Positions 17,592 through 26,701 of a DNA stretch of 64,000 nucleotides are shown here, in pieces. Each line of letters begins with the position of its first letter. Within the stretch, counting starts at the first letter, position 1. This stretch comes from Brachybacterium squillarum M-6-3 (GTDB lineage: Bacteria; Actinomycetota; Actinomycetes; Actinomycetales; Dermabacteraceae), in the NCBI RefSeq assembly GCF_000225825.1, contig NZ_AGBX01000001.1, positions 682,001 through 746,000 on the forward strand, read 5' to 3'. The notes under the pieces are model-generated. The model did not search any database and was not told the origin of the DNA. It saw only the letters and a list, made by a program, of their open reading frames with translations. The translations under genes and the position numbers were made by a program.

Positions 17592-20501
17592 TCAGGCCTC
17601 GGGACGGGGGACGACCACCAGCAGCGGCCGGACGAAGGTCTTCTCGGGCAGCAGGTCACGGACGATGCGCCGCTCCTGTCGTACGGCCGCGCGGGTCGCG
17701 GCGAACAGGGACCCCTGGTGGCGGGCACCGGCGGCCTCCGTCTCCCAGCGGTCCTGCTCCGCCCGCCAGGCCTCCACCCGGCGGGTCGCGGCGGCGCGGA
17801 CGGGGGGCTCCACCTGCTCCGCCAGGTGCGCGCGGGCCACCGGCACCGCGGCGCGCAGCAGGGGCCGGTACCGCTCCGGATCCGCGACGGTGCTGCCGAT
17901 CGAGTCCGGCCCGAGGCCGATCTCCCGGAACAGGTCCGCGGGGGAGGTGTGCGGCAGGGCGCGCAGCGTGTCGCCGTCCTCGGCGATCCCCAGCACGCTC
18001 GCGGAGACGATCTGCCCCTTCGCGGTGGTGAGCGTGCCCTGCAGGATCACCCACGGACGGTCCACGTCGCCGTGGACCGCGAACACGGCGCCGCGGTCCA
18101 GGCCGGCGAGCACCCGGTCCCCCACCCAGTCCAGCACCGGGTGCAGGGGTCCCAGGAAGTGGACCTCGGGCCAGTTGGTCCCGGAGTCGTCGTCCAGCGC
18201 GGAGCGGAGACTGCGGGCGGCGACCTCGTGGGAGGCCGTGAGCCGCAGGCTGCTCCGCACCCGGCGGTCCGCCAGGTAGCTCTGGGGCAGGTGCTCCAGA
18301 CGGCGCGCGAGGTCCGGGGGCGGGGTGAAGCGGATCAGGCCTGTGCCCGGGTCCACCTGCAGGTCCACGCCGCCCCGGGAGGGGCTGCGGCCGGGCTCGG
18401 TGTGCAGTTCGGTGAGACCGTCGAGCAGGAACTCGGCGTCGTCCCGGAACAGCCCCGTGGTGTGGGTGCGGGCCACCCCGGCGCGGTGGCCCGCACCGCG
18501 CCGGGGGGTCACGGGGTCCATCGCGAGCAGCACGGCCAGGAAGTCGTCCTCGGGATCGAGGTCCTGCGGCGCGGGCGCCACCTCGTCGAAGTCCTTCACG
18601 CCGCGGAGCACGTCGATCAGGGCGCTCTGCTCCGCGCGGGCGTCGTACTTCTGCATCAGGGAGGCCGCGTCCCCCAACTGCTCGTGGGCCTCCGTCTCCC
18701 GTTGCAGGAGGCGGCGCAGCACGTGGACGTCCCCGTCGAAACCGTCGATCGCGCTGAGGTCGAGCAGGAGGGCGGTGATCTGCGGGGGTGTCCGCTGCCC
18801 GTAGCGGTCGATGCGGCCGTTGCGCTGCTCGATACGGATCAGCGACCAGGGCACGTCGTAGTGCACCAGTTCGTGGCACTGCGCGTGGAGGTTCACGCCC
18901 TCCGAGGCGATGTCCCCCGTCACCAGCACCCGGATCGGGGAGGCGGACTGCTTGAAGGACTCCACGACGCGCTGCTGCTCGACGTCCGTGAGCCCGCCGT
19001 GAAGCATCGCGACCTGGTCCGCGCGGAGGCCCAGGTCCTGCGTGAGGTGGGTGCGCAGCCAGCGGAGGGTCGCCACCCGCTCGGCGAACACGACCACCCG
19101 CTCGGGGGAGTTCTTCGCGATGCCCTTGTCCTGCAGGAGCGTCACCAGGAGCCGGTACTTCCCGGACCTCGGACCGCCCTTCACCGGGAGGCACGCCTCA
19201 TTGAGCCGCATCAGTCGGTCCAGTGCGGCCGCCTCCGCGGCGGAGGCGCTGGTCGGCGGGATGGCCTCCAAGGTCTCCACCCCTGCAACGGCCCGCAGTT
19301 CCCGGCTGCGGTTGTTGAGGGTCTCCTGCAGGGCCACCGGGGAGGACAGGAACGCCTTGGCCAGGGTCCACGGGAACAGCTGCGCCCCGCGGCCGGCGAC
19401 CGGGGACCGGCCGATGGCCGGATGCGTCCACACCGCGGAGATCTCCCGGGCGACGGCGACCTCCTCCGGGGACGGGTCCACCGGCACCAGGTCCGGGTCC
19501 CTCCGCTCCGCCCAGTTCTCCCCCACCACGTCCTTCACGGAGTCCGAGTACCGGTGCCGGCGGATCATCAGACGCTTCGTGGCGCCCTCGGCGATCTCCC
19601 GGGACGGGGAGACGGCCGTCGGCTCCAGCAGGCCGATCAATTGGGCGAAGGAGGCGTTGCTGCCGTTGTGCGGGGTGGCCGAGGCCAGGATCAGGGCGTC
19701 CGTGTTCGGGGACAGGAGCCTGGCCAACTGGTTGTTCTGCGTCGCCTGGTTGGTGACGTTGTGGGACTCGTCGATCACCACGGCATCCCACCGGTGGTCC
19801 CGCAGGTCGTGGGCGAAGCGGTCCTGCTTCAGGGTGTCCATGGAGACGATCACCTTCTCGTAGAAGGTGAAGGGGTTCCGCGAGGCGGGCAGCTTCTGCT
19901 TCACCTGCTGCACGCCCTCGGAGTCCAGGCGGACGAAGGGGATGGCGAAGCGGGTCCACAGCTCGTGCTGCATCTGCTCGAGCACGTGGCGCGGCACGAC
20001 CACGAGGATCCTGCGGCCGCGGCCGCGCCGGATCAGCTCCGCGAGGATCATGCCGATCTCGAGCGTCTTGCCGAGTCCCACCGCGTCCGCGATGAGGATC
20101 CGCGGGCGTACCCGCTCCGGGTCCAGGGTCCGCTCGACGGCCTCCCGCTGGTAGGGCAGGTCGTCAGCGAGCATGCGGGAGGAGACCGTGAGGCCGGGTT
20201 CGTCGACCGGGACGGGGGTGCGACGCAGCATCGCCTCGAGCCAGAGACGTGAGCGCCGGGAGTGCGGGGAAGTGTCCGCGACGACCAGGGTGTCCTCCGG
20301 GGCGACCGGGTCGACCCGGTCCAGGCTCGCGTAGAAGGAGGCAGTCGTGCCCTCTACGAAGCCGCCCACCCCGCGCACGCCGTACAGGAGACCGTCGGGG
20401 CTGTCCTCCACCGAGGTGACGAGCCAGGTCTCGTCCCGCACCCGGACCAGGGATCCCGGGGTGATCGCGTCCTGCTGGTCCTGTCGCGTCCCGACCTGCA
20501 C
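17592..20501 (-). CDS. SNF2-family helicase (DISARM DrmD-like)
   Basis: 969 aa, GTG start at 20501 with a GGAGAGG ribosome-binding sequence; no better start is visible. An N-terminal small beta domain (residues 10-65, SLVRVRDETWLVTSVED) precedes the motor. Walker A is DAVGLGKT (139-146), motif II DESH (244-247), motif III SATPHNG (about 274-280), and the C-terminal RecA lobe has VTGDIASEGVNLH and QRNGRIDRYGQ, the SNF2/RapA pattern. A long C-terminal region of about 300 residues is unassigned. In class 1 DISARM, DrmD is the SNF2-like component encoded next to the adenine methyltransferase, as here. It is the first gene of the left module, so its promoter should be in the 130-bp divergent gap to the EVE-like gene. 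A general RapA-like helicase is the alternative reading. Confidence 0.88.
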   Translation of the reverse strand: MQVGTRQDQQDAITPGSLVRVRDETWLVTSVEDSPDGLLYGVRGVGGFVEGTTASFYASLDRVDPVAPEDTLVVADTSPHSRRSRLWLEAMLRRTPVPVDEPGLTVSSRMLADDLPYQREAVERTLDPERVRPRILIADAVGLGKTLEIGMILAELIRRGRGRRILVVVPRHVLEQMQHELWTRFAIPFVRLDSEGVQQVKQKLPASRNPFTFYEKVIVSMDTLKQDRFAHDLRDHRWDAVVIDESHNVTNQATQNNQLARLLSPNTDALILASATPHNGSNASFAQLIGLLEPTAVSPSREIAEGATKRLMIRRHRYSDSVKDVVGENWAERRDPDLVPVDPSPEEVAVAREISAVWTHPAIGRSPVAGRGAQLFPWTLAKAFLSSPVALQETLNNRSRELRAVAGVETLEAIPPTSASAAEAAALDRLMRLNEACLPVKGGPRSGKYRLLVTLLQDKGIAKNSPERVVVFAERVATLRWLRTHLTQDLGLRADQVAMLHGGLTDVEQQRVVESFKQSASPIRVLVTGDIASEGVNLHAQCHELVHYDVPWSLIRIEQRNGRIDRYGQRTPPQITALLLDLSAIDGFDGDVHVLRRLLQRETEAHEQLGDAASLMQKYDARAEQSALIDVLRGVKDFDEVAPAPQDLDPEDDFLAVLLAMDPVTPRRGAGHRAGVARTHTTGLFRDDAEFLLDGLTELHTEPGRSPSRGGVDLQVDPGTGLIRFTPPPDLARRLEHLPQSYLADRRVRSSLRLTASHEVAARSLRSALDDDSGTNWPEVHFLGPLHPVLDWVGDRVLAGLDRGAVFAVHGDVDRPWVILQGTLTTAKGQIVSASVLGIAEDGDTLRALPHTSPADLFREIGLGPDSIGSTVADPERYRPLLRAAVPVARAHLAEQVEPPVRAAATRRVEAWRAEQDRWETEAAGARHQGSLFAATRAAVRQERRIVRDLLPEKTFVRPLLVVVPRPEA

Positions 20502-20631
20502 CGGTCACCTCTCCGTCGTCCGACCTCTCGCTGCACTGTATGTCAGACCGCATGGGCCATGTAGCTATCTCCGGGATGTGTTGCACGAGGTCAGCGCGGC
20601 GATCGGACCCGAGAGGCCCTAGGATCGCGGG
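20502..20631. promoter_or_regulatory. Divergent intergenic region between the left defence module and the EVE-like gene
   Basis: This 130-bp gap separates the divergent starts of the SNF2 helicase gene (GTG at 20501, minus) and the EVE-like gene (ATG at 20632, plus). It must carry the promoter of the long minus-strand module unless transcription comes from further upstream. It is less GC-rich around 20537-20580, where TGTATGTCAG and TGTAGCTAT give weak -10-like sequences on either strand. I could not fix a convincing -35/-10 pair. An AGGA at 20621-20624 serves as ribosome-binding site for the plus gene. Confidence 0.35.
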
Positions 20632-21177
20632 ATGGCTGCCCACCCCGCCCCCGTTCCGTCCTTCTGGTGGTCCGGAGACCGCTCCGAGCGGTACTGGGTC
20701 GAGCAGCTCCGGACAGACGAGTACGGCGACCGCCTCATCGCGCCGGACGACCCCCGGTACGCCACGATGCACGGGGTGGAGGTCGGGGACCTGGTGCTGC
20801 GCTGGTACTCGGAACGACACCCGGACGGCGGTACCCGGCGCAGCGGGATCCATGCGGTGTCCCGGGTGATCGGGCGGCTCCGGCCGAGCACCGACCTCTG
20901 GGAAGGGAGTACGTGCGTCGAGGTCCCCCTGACACGCCGGACGATGCTGGACCGTCCGGTGCTGCTGACCGACCTCAAGCGACGTGAGGAGGAATTCCGG
21001 GCGTCGTCGGAGGCCCTCGCCGAGGCTGTCGCGCCGATGCCCCGCCATTCCCCGTGGCAGTTCCCTCGCACCGGCCTGAAGCCGATGACGAAGTACCTCA
21101 CCAAACTCACCCGGGCCGACCTCGAGGTGATCGTCGCGGACCACCCGCACCTGGCGACCGCCATGACCCGCGCCTGA
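20632..21177 (+). CDS. EVE/YTH-like (PUA-fold) domain protein, putative modified-base reader
   Basis: 181 aa, ATG at 20632, AGGA 7 bases upstream. The pattern FWWSGDRSERYWVEQL at the start, GVEVGDLVLRWYS in the middle and a following IHAVSRVIGRL strand matches the EVE-like part of the PUA/YTH superfamily: an aromatic-rich first strand, a GD-V turn and a regulator-like strand. Such domains bind modified bases (m5C, m6A, hm5C) and occur alone or fused to McrB-type GTPases. The only plus-strand gene inside the minus-strand island, it ends 28 bases before the convergent end of the 1831-aa helicase gene. Its location between an m6A and an m5C methyltransferase module makes a reader or regulatory role plausible, but no partner nuclease is fused. 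The family assignment is by pattern, not a search. Confidence 0.68.
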   Translation: MAAHPAPVPSFWWSGDRSERYWVEQLRTDEYGDRLIAPDDPRYATMHGVEVGDLVLRWYSERHPDGGTRRSGIHAVSRVIGRLRPSTDLWEGSTCVEVPLTRRTMLDRPVLLTDLKRREEEFRASSEALAEAVAPMPRHSPWQFPRTGLKPMTKYLTKLTRADLEVIVADHPHLATAMTRA

Positions 21178-21205
21178 GCGAGCACGGGTCACGGCGGCCG
21201 GCCGG

Positions 21206-24200
21206 TCAGAGGCTCTTGCGGCGCTTCCGGGCCTCCGGATCGGGGGCCGGCACGACCGGCTGGACCCCCTGCAGGACGGACACCGGGGTGCGACGGATCT
21301 CCACCGGGTCGGTGACCGTCACCCCCACGCCCTCCGCGGCGACCTCGGCGGCCACGGCGGCCGCCGGACTGGACGCCGCGGCGCCGCGGCCCCCTGCGGC
21401 CCGCGGCCACAAGGGGTGGGAGACCACGAGGGCCCGGTCGCCGTTGCGGATGACGGGGATGCCGAGGTCACCACGGCGTTCCAGCGCACTGCCCCGGGAG
21501 TTCGCGCCCAGGTAGTCGTCCAGGACCCGCTTCAGGTCGTCGACCTGTGTGAACCAACGCTCCGGGTCGAGCTGCGCGCCGGCGGCGAGATCGAGCATGT
21601 CCAGGGCGAGCCGCCAGTTCAGGGCGCCGTGGAGACGCTGGTTATCCCATCCCTGTAGGCAGTCCGGGCACAGGGCGGTGCAGCGCCGGCGGTGACGACG
21701 CTCCGTGTACTCCCGGGTGAGGTCGTCGCGGGTGGCCCCCAGGAGCTTCTCCAGGTTCGCCTCGCGGCCGAACTCCTCCGCGTACCCGGCGCCATTGGCC
21801 GCGGCGTCCGCCAGATAGACGCGCAGCGACTCGGCTCCCGTGTCGGGGTCCCGGAACGGGTACAAGCCGCTCTGGAGCTCCTGGGGGTCCACGTCGAGGC
21901 TGACCTTCGCCGAGCGTCGGAGGATCTCCGCGAACGAGAGGTACGCGCTCATGCCCGCCGGGAGGACGGCCGCGTCCGCAGGGACCACTCCGCCGGGCAC
22001 AGCCGGGTCCCGGAGACCGAAGGTGACGGCGTCGGTCACGCGGGTGAAGCCGAGGGCGACGTCCCCGAACCGCTTCCCGTTCCGCCCCTCCGGCGGGAAC
22101 TCGAAGAGGTCGTCGTTGACTGCATAGAGCTTCCGGCTCCACTCGCGCAGGTCGTAGAGCGAACCACGGTTCGCGTTGAACTGGACGATCCGGCTCTGAG
22201 GGAACCGCTCTGCGTGCAGACTTCGGAGGTCCGTCGTCGATCGGGCCTCGCCGGTCGGCGCGAAGGTGGGCTGGGACCGACCCGTGAGCGCGGTGGACTC
22301 CCCGCGGTAGTCCTCTGCATGCTCCCTGGAGGCCCAGAATCCGCGGGGCTCGACCATCCGCACGATGCCGAGTTCCTCCCCGCACAGGGGGCAGGCCCCC
22401 TGGACGAGGTCCGCGGGGGCGACGTCACCGCCCGAGCCGGATCCGACGTCCGCGAAGCTGCAGGAGCGGCAGGTGCTGAGCCATTTCACAGGTCCCACGG
22501 GATCCCGGTGCAGGAAGTTCCCGGCCTCCCCGGTACCCTTCCGCGCGTACCCGGGCGCGAAGTCCGCGAGCCCTTCCACGGTGTACACCACGCCGTCGCG
22601 GACCACTTGAGCGCCCGGTGCGTAGGACGACAGGGCCTGGGCGAGGTCCCGGTCGGCCACCGTGGCGTCCTGGACGGCCTCGGAGACGGTCTGGTTCTTA
22701 CCCCGCCGCGGCACGGAGTGGTAGAGGTTCCGCACCAGGGTGGGGAAACCGTGCATGGGGAGGACGGCACCTCGGGCGGCCACCTCGGAGAGTTGACCCT
22801 CCAGGGCGGTCGGATCGGCCTCCTCGGCGCTGCCGACGTCGTCCCGGACGGCCTGGTCGATGCGCTCCACGAGGTGGTCGAGCACCTCCCGGACGGCTGC
22901 GGAGCGTTCGGCGTCGGACAGGACGGTGCCGACGAGGAGGGATTGCCCGAGTCGCTCCACGTGATCGACGTTCCGAGCAAGCCAGGACGCCAGGTGCTCC
23001 CGGGTGGTGCCGTTGAACCACTGCTGCACGGTGCCGAAAGTGCCGTGGCCGCTCGCCGCGGTCCACTTGACCTCCGGACACGTCAGGAAGCAGTCCTTCA
23101 GGACGGCGGAGGCCAGGACCCGTTCGGAGACCTGGCGCCGTCCGGACATCAGGTAGGGCTGCGGGGCGGGGTCCCCGGTGATGCGATCCGCGTGGCGGTA
23201 ATAGTACTGGTCGTGCTCGGAGTCCCGGCACACGGTGATCGCGTAGGAGAAGTGCTGTCCAGATCGACCGGCACGGCCCACCCGCTGCTGATAGTTGAAC
23301 CGCTGGGGCGGCATGTTGGCCATCACCACGCTGTTCAGGCTGCCGATGTCGACACCGGCCTCCATCGTCGTCGTCACACTCAGGACGTCCAGTGGGTCCG
23401 CGAGATCGGACTCACCCAGGGCCTCGAGGGTGATGCCCTGGAAGAGACGTTGACGACGCCGTTGGACCTCGGCCGGGCGGGTCTGCGCGGTGAGTTCCGC
23501 GGTGGAGATCCGTCGGGGCTCCTGTTCGGCGAGCTCCCGGTAGTAGCTCCGGCCAGCATCAGCTTCCTCGATCGGCTCCAGGACGCCGCCACTGCACCCG
23601 GTGTTCGCGCACACCCCGGCGGAGGGGTGCAGGTGACGGAAGGTGCAGACGCTGCACTGGTACATCGTCCCGGTACCCGCCGAGACCGTCAGCGGCCGCT
23701 GCGCCATCCGCGGCAGGATCCGCCATCCCTCGTCGAGGTACGTGAGCACGAGCGCTTGCTCGACGCCGTGTGCGAGGGTCTCCGCTTCCTCGAGGCCATG
23801 GCGCTCGGCGACCCGGCCCAGGTAGTCGCGGACCGGTGCCGGGGCCGCGCCGTCCATCGAGGCGTTCCTGCCCTTCTCGCGGAAGCCACGGAGGCCCAGG
23901 ATGCGGAGGACGGAGGCGACGACTTCCTGCGTGGTCACCTCGTCCAGGCCCGGGAGGGGATCCAGGTCGTCGACCGGCCGCAGGAAGCCGATGCCACTGG
24001 ACTCACTGTCCCGCCGCGTCCCGTCGAAGATCAGGTCGACCAACTCGCCCGCCAGGTCCTCGTCGGCCTTGCGGGCGAACTCCCGGGCATTGAACCCGAA
24101 ATCCTGGGACCACGCCCCGGGGGTGGGCGACGGGAAGGCGCGGTACCAGCGATGCACCCTCCCTCGGACCTCCGAGGGGTACTGCTTCGCCGATTCCGCG

Positions 24201-26701
24201 ACACCGGCCGGGCTGATCCCCGCGGCCACGGCGGCGTCCCGGACCGCGGAGACGATCTGGTCCCAAGTACGCGTCCCGGCCTTCTCCAACGCGTCCCGGA
24301 ACTCCGGTGAGAGCTCGCCCGAGTCGATCTCGGCAGCATGGTCCACGTCCCAGTTGCCCAGTGACGCGTCCAGATGGTCGAGCACGGCCTGTTCGTCGGG
24401 GGTCAGTGACCTCGCCGTCCTCCGGTCCAGGCCCCTCCGGATGATGTCGAGCTGCTGCTCGACCGTGGTGCCGTCGATCAACTGGCGAGCCAGGGCGTGC
24501 GCCAGGAAGTCCACGTACTGGCGGTGGTCGAGGCCGGCAGCGGTGCGGGCGGCGGTGTCCCGGTTGTCCGTGAAGATGATGGTCCGGTAGTCGGCAGGCT
24601 CGTCGCCCATCACCCGGGGGAGCCGGCGCGCGTACACCTGGACGAGCTGCCCCGGGGCGGTGCGGTGGGCACGGATCGGCGAGTGCACCCGACCGCCCGC
24701 CCGGTAGTCGCGCTGCCGGGCGACGAGCTGCTGGGCGCAGGCGAGGCACCGGTCCGGGAGCGCCGGGAAGCTGTCCGGGGCCTTCCGGGCGTCGATGTCG
24801 ACGAGGAAGGCGTTGCCCTCCCGCTCGGCGACCCTGGTGTCGAGGCGTCCGGAGGAATGGAGCAGCCCGGCGCCCACCATGTGCTTCACCTTCCCGGCTG
24901 TCCACTCGGGTTTCGTCGCGGGCCGGTCCGTCGATCCGCGGAGCCACACCCACCGGTAGTCCCGCCGGGTGCGCATGTTGACCATCTGCGAGGTCGCGTT
25001 CTCGAGTTCGAAGGGGGTCGCGGACAGGTACTCGACCCCTGGGGTCGAGGCGTCCCGGTGCACGTACCCGCCCAAGCTCACGTCCCCGCACTCCGTGCAG
25101 TACAGCAGCTCGAGGACCCGTGCCCCGCAGTGTTCGCAGGCCGCGGCCGGGGCGGCGTGGAGGGCGCCGATCCGGGGGTCGTCCTGGGCCGGCGCCTCCG
25201 GACAGGACGGGTCGATACAGGCCCACAGACCGGCCTGCGCGCGGGCGAAGACGTGCGCACGGAGGGGCAGGGTCTTCTCGTCCCCGGCGGTCGCGATCGT
25301 CGACAGGACCCGGGAGAGCGCGCCCGTCCGGACAGCGGAATCGTCTTCGTCCCGGAACAGGCGGCGGGCCACCTCCCCCACTCGGGTGGCGCGGAAGGAC
25401 GTGGAGGTCGGGTCCTCCACGTCGCTGCGGCAGGCAGCGGCGACCTGCTCCGCGAGCCGTGGGGCGTGCTCCGGTCGCCAGTCCTCGGCGGTGCGGAGGG
25501 GCTCGAGCGGGGGGACGGCCTCGGCCCGACCCGCCGTCACGTGGAAGGACTCTCGCGGCGCGCCGAAGAACTCCTCCAGGTAGGCCCTGCCGGACTCATC
25601 GGCCTCCAGGGACGCCGAGGCGGCGATGATGCGGAGCTGCGGGGAGTCGGGGCGCAGCCCGATCCGGTCGAGGAACCGCCGAAGCAGAAGGGCGACCTCC
25701 GTGCCGGCCGTCCCCCGGAAGGTGTGGAGCTCGTCGACCACCAGGGTGAAGACGGCGCCGGGCTCCTCGCGCAGCCAGGTGGCGGTACGCTCGAACATCT
25801 CCTCCTCGTGCTCCCGCATGAGCATGACGTTGAGCATGGCGTAGTTGGAGATGAGCAGGTCCGGGGGCGCGGCGAGGAAGTCCTGACGGTGCACCATTTC
25901 GTTGCGGCGCGGATCGCTGAAGAGGTCGAGCTCCTCGCCCTGCCGCTCCGCGGCGACCAGGTCGTACTCCTTCTCCAGCTCGCGGATCTTCTCGGCGTCC
26001 TGGGCGAGGCGGTCCGCGGACACGGTGGCTGAACTGCCGGGGGTCGCCCCGGTGTAACGACCGAACCAGATGCGCGCGCGAGGGTCCGCGGCCTCGAGCC
26101 GGCGCACGGCCCGTCGGAGCCGCACGAGCTGGTCCTCCACCAGGGCGTTGGTCGGGTAGAGGATCAGCGAACGGAGGGCGGCCGTGCGCCGCTCGTGCTT
26201 CCTGACACCCACCGAGGTGATCTTGTCCGCTGCCCACCACCGGTCCACAGGGCCCGGGGTGGGCCAGCCGCGGGCCTCTTCCAGCAGACGAGTGAGCACG
26301 GGGAGCAGGAAAGCCTCCGTCTTGCCACTGCCCGTTCCCGAGGTGACCACCACATGAGGGCGGTCCGTGCTGCCTGAGAGCGAGTGCTCGAGGGATTCGG
26401 CCTGGTGGTCGCGGAACAGGACGTCCGCTCCGGTGTCCAGGTGCGGGAACAGCGCACGGGCGACGGTCATCATCGTGTCGGGTGGGGTCCCGAGCGCCTC
26501 GGCCACGTGCTCGACCGGGACCTCCGCCGGGTAGCGGAGCACCGGCTCGAGCAGCTGTTCGGCGAAGGTGTTGTCCGCGTCCAGGACGAGCTCCCGACGC
26601 GCTGCGGCGATGCCCGGGTCACGAAGACGGAAAGCGGTCTCGTAGTAGGAGAGGTAGGCGTCCCGGAGGGACTCCTGCAGCTCGAACGGCGTCGTGGTCA
26701 T
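21206..26701 (-). CDS. Giant DEAH-box helicase with DUF1998-type C-terminus (DruE/MrfA-like)
   Basis: 1831 aa. ATG at 26701 overlaps the stop of the upstream gene (ATGA), so the two are translationally coupled. Walker A is TSGTGSGKT (120-128), motif II VVDELHTFRG (about 318-327), motif III ASAS, motif VI QQRVGRAGRSGQ (near 1142). Zinc-type cysteines occur in the middle (CEHCGARVLELLYCTECGD, CSVCTF) and near residue 1677 (CTALCPDCLQGW) in the DUF1998/MZB-like part. Size and layout match DruE of Druantia and MrfA-like repair helicases. It is a distant paralogue of the 2159-aa helicase: same fold order, same TGSGKT and LL RR segment after the DEAH box, but different accessory regions and no nuclease-like tail. 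Expected activity is ATP-dependent 3'-5' DNA translocation. Confidence 0.88.
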   Translation of the reverse strand: MTTTPFELQESLRDAYLSYYETAFRLRDPGIAAARRELVLDADNTFAEQLLEPVLRYPAEVPVEHVAEALGTPPDTMMTVARALFPHLDTGADVLFRDHQAESLEHSLSGSTDRPHVVVTSGTGSGKTEAFLLPVLTRLLEEARGWPTPGPVDRWWAADKITSVGVRKHERRTAALRSLILYPTNALVEDQLVRLRRAVRRLEAADPRARIWFGRYTGATPGSSATVSADRLAQDAEKIRELEKEYDLVAAERQGEELDLFSDPRRNEMVHRQDFLAAPPDLLISNYAMLNVMLMREHEEEMFERTATWLREEPGAVFTLVVDELHTFRGTAGTEVALLLRRFLDRIGLRPDSPQLRIIAASASLEADESGRAYLEEFFGAPRESFHVTAGRAEAVPPLEPLRTAEDWRPEHAPRLAEQVAAACRSDVEDPTSTSFRATRVGEVARRLFRDEDDSAVRTGALSRVLSTIATAGDEKTLPLRAHVFARAQAGLWACIDPSCPEAPAQDDPRIGALHAAPAAACEHCGARVLELLYCTECGDVSLGGYVHRDASTPGVEYLSATPFELENATSQMVNMRTRRDYRWVWLRGSTDRPATKPEWTAGKVKHMVGAGLLHSSGRLDTRVAEREGNAFLVDIDARKAPDSFPALPDRCLACAQQLVARQRDYRAGGRVHSPIRAHRTAPGQLVQVYARRLPRVMGDEPADYRTIIFTDNRDTAARTAAGLDHRQYVDFLAHALARQLIDGTTVEQQLDIIRRGLDRRTARSLTPDEQAVLDHLDASLGNWDVDHAAEIDSGELSPEFRDALEKAGTRTWDQIVSAVRDAAVAAGISPAGVAESAKQYPSEVRGRVHRWYRAFPSPTPGAWSQDFGFNAREFARKADEDLAGELVDLIFDGTRRDSESSGIGFLRPVDDLDPLPGLDEVTTQEVVASVLRILGLRGFREKGRNASMDGAAPAPVRDYLGRVAERHGLEEAETLAHGVEQALVLTYLDEGWRILPRMAQRPLTVSAGTGTMYQCSVCTFRHLHPSAGVCANTGCSGGVLEPIEEADAGRSYYRELAEQEPRRISTAELTAQTRPAEVQRRRQRLFQGITLEALGESDLADPLDVLSVTTTMEAGVDIGSLNSVVMANMPPQRFNYQQRVGRAGRSGQHFSYAITVCRDSEHDQYYYRHADRITGDPAPQPYLMSGRRQVSERVLASAVLKDCFLTCPEVKWTAASGHGTFGTVQQWFNGTTREHLASWLARNVDHVERLGQSLLVGTVLSDAERSAAVREVLDHLVERIDQAVRDDVGSAEEADPTALEGQLSEVAARGAVLPMHGFPTLVRNLYHSVPRRGKNQTVSEAVQDATVADRDLAQALSSYAPGAQVVRDGVVYTVEGLADFAPGYARKGTGEAGNFLHRDPVGPVKWLSTCRSCSFADVGSGSGGDVAPADLVQGACPLCGEELGIVRMVEPRGFWASREHAEDYRGESTALTGRSQPTFAPTGEARSTTDLRSLHAERFPQSRIVQFNANRGSLYDLREWSRKLYAVNDDLFEFPPEGRNGKRFGDVALGFTRVTDAVTFGLRDPAVPGGVVPADAAVLPAGMSAYLSFAEILRRSAKVSLDVDPQELQSGLYPFRDPDTGAESLRVYLADAAANGAGYAEEFGREANLEKLLGATRDDLTREYTERRHRRRCTALCPDCLQGWDNQRLHGALNWRLALDMLDLAAGAQLDPERWFTQVDDLKRVLDDYLGANSRGSALERRGDLGIPVIRNGDRALVVSHPLWPRAAGGRGAAASSPAAAVAAEVAAEGVGVTVTDPVEIRRTPVSVLQGVQPVVPAPDPEARKRRKSL

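Noticed and set aside
8059-18279. Very long plus-strand open frames (more than 1400 codons) opposite the helicase and methyltransferase genes
   Set aside because: They lie antisense to intact genes with clear motifs, have low-complexity Gly/Val/Glu/Arg-rich translations and no recognisable domain. Such frames are usual in DNA with extreme third-position GC.
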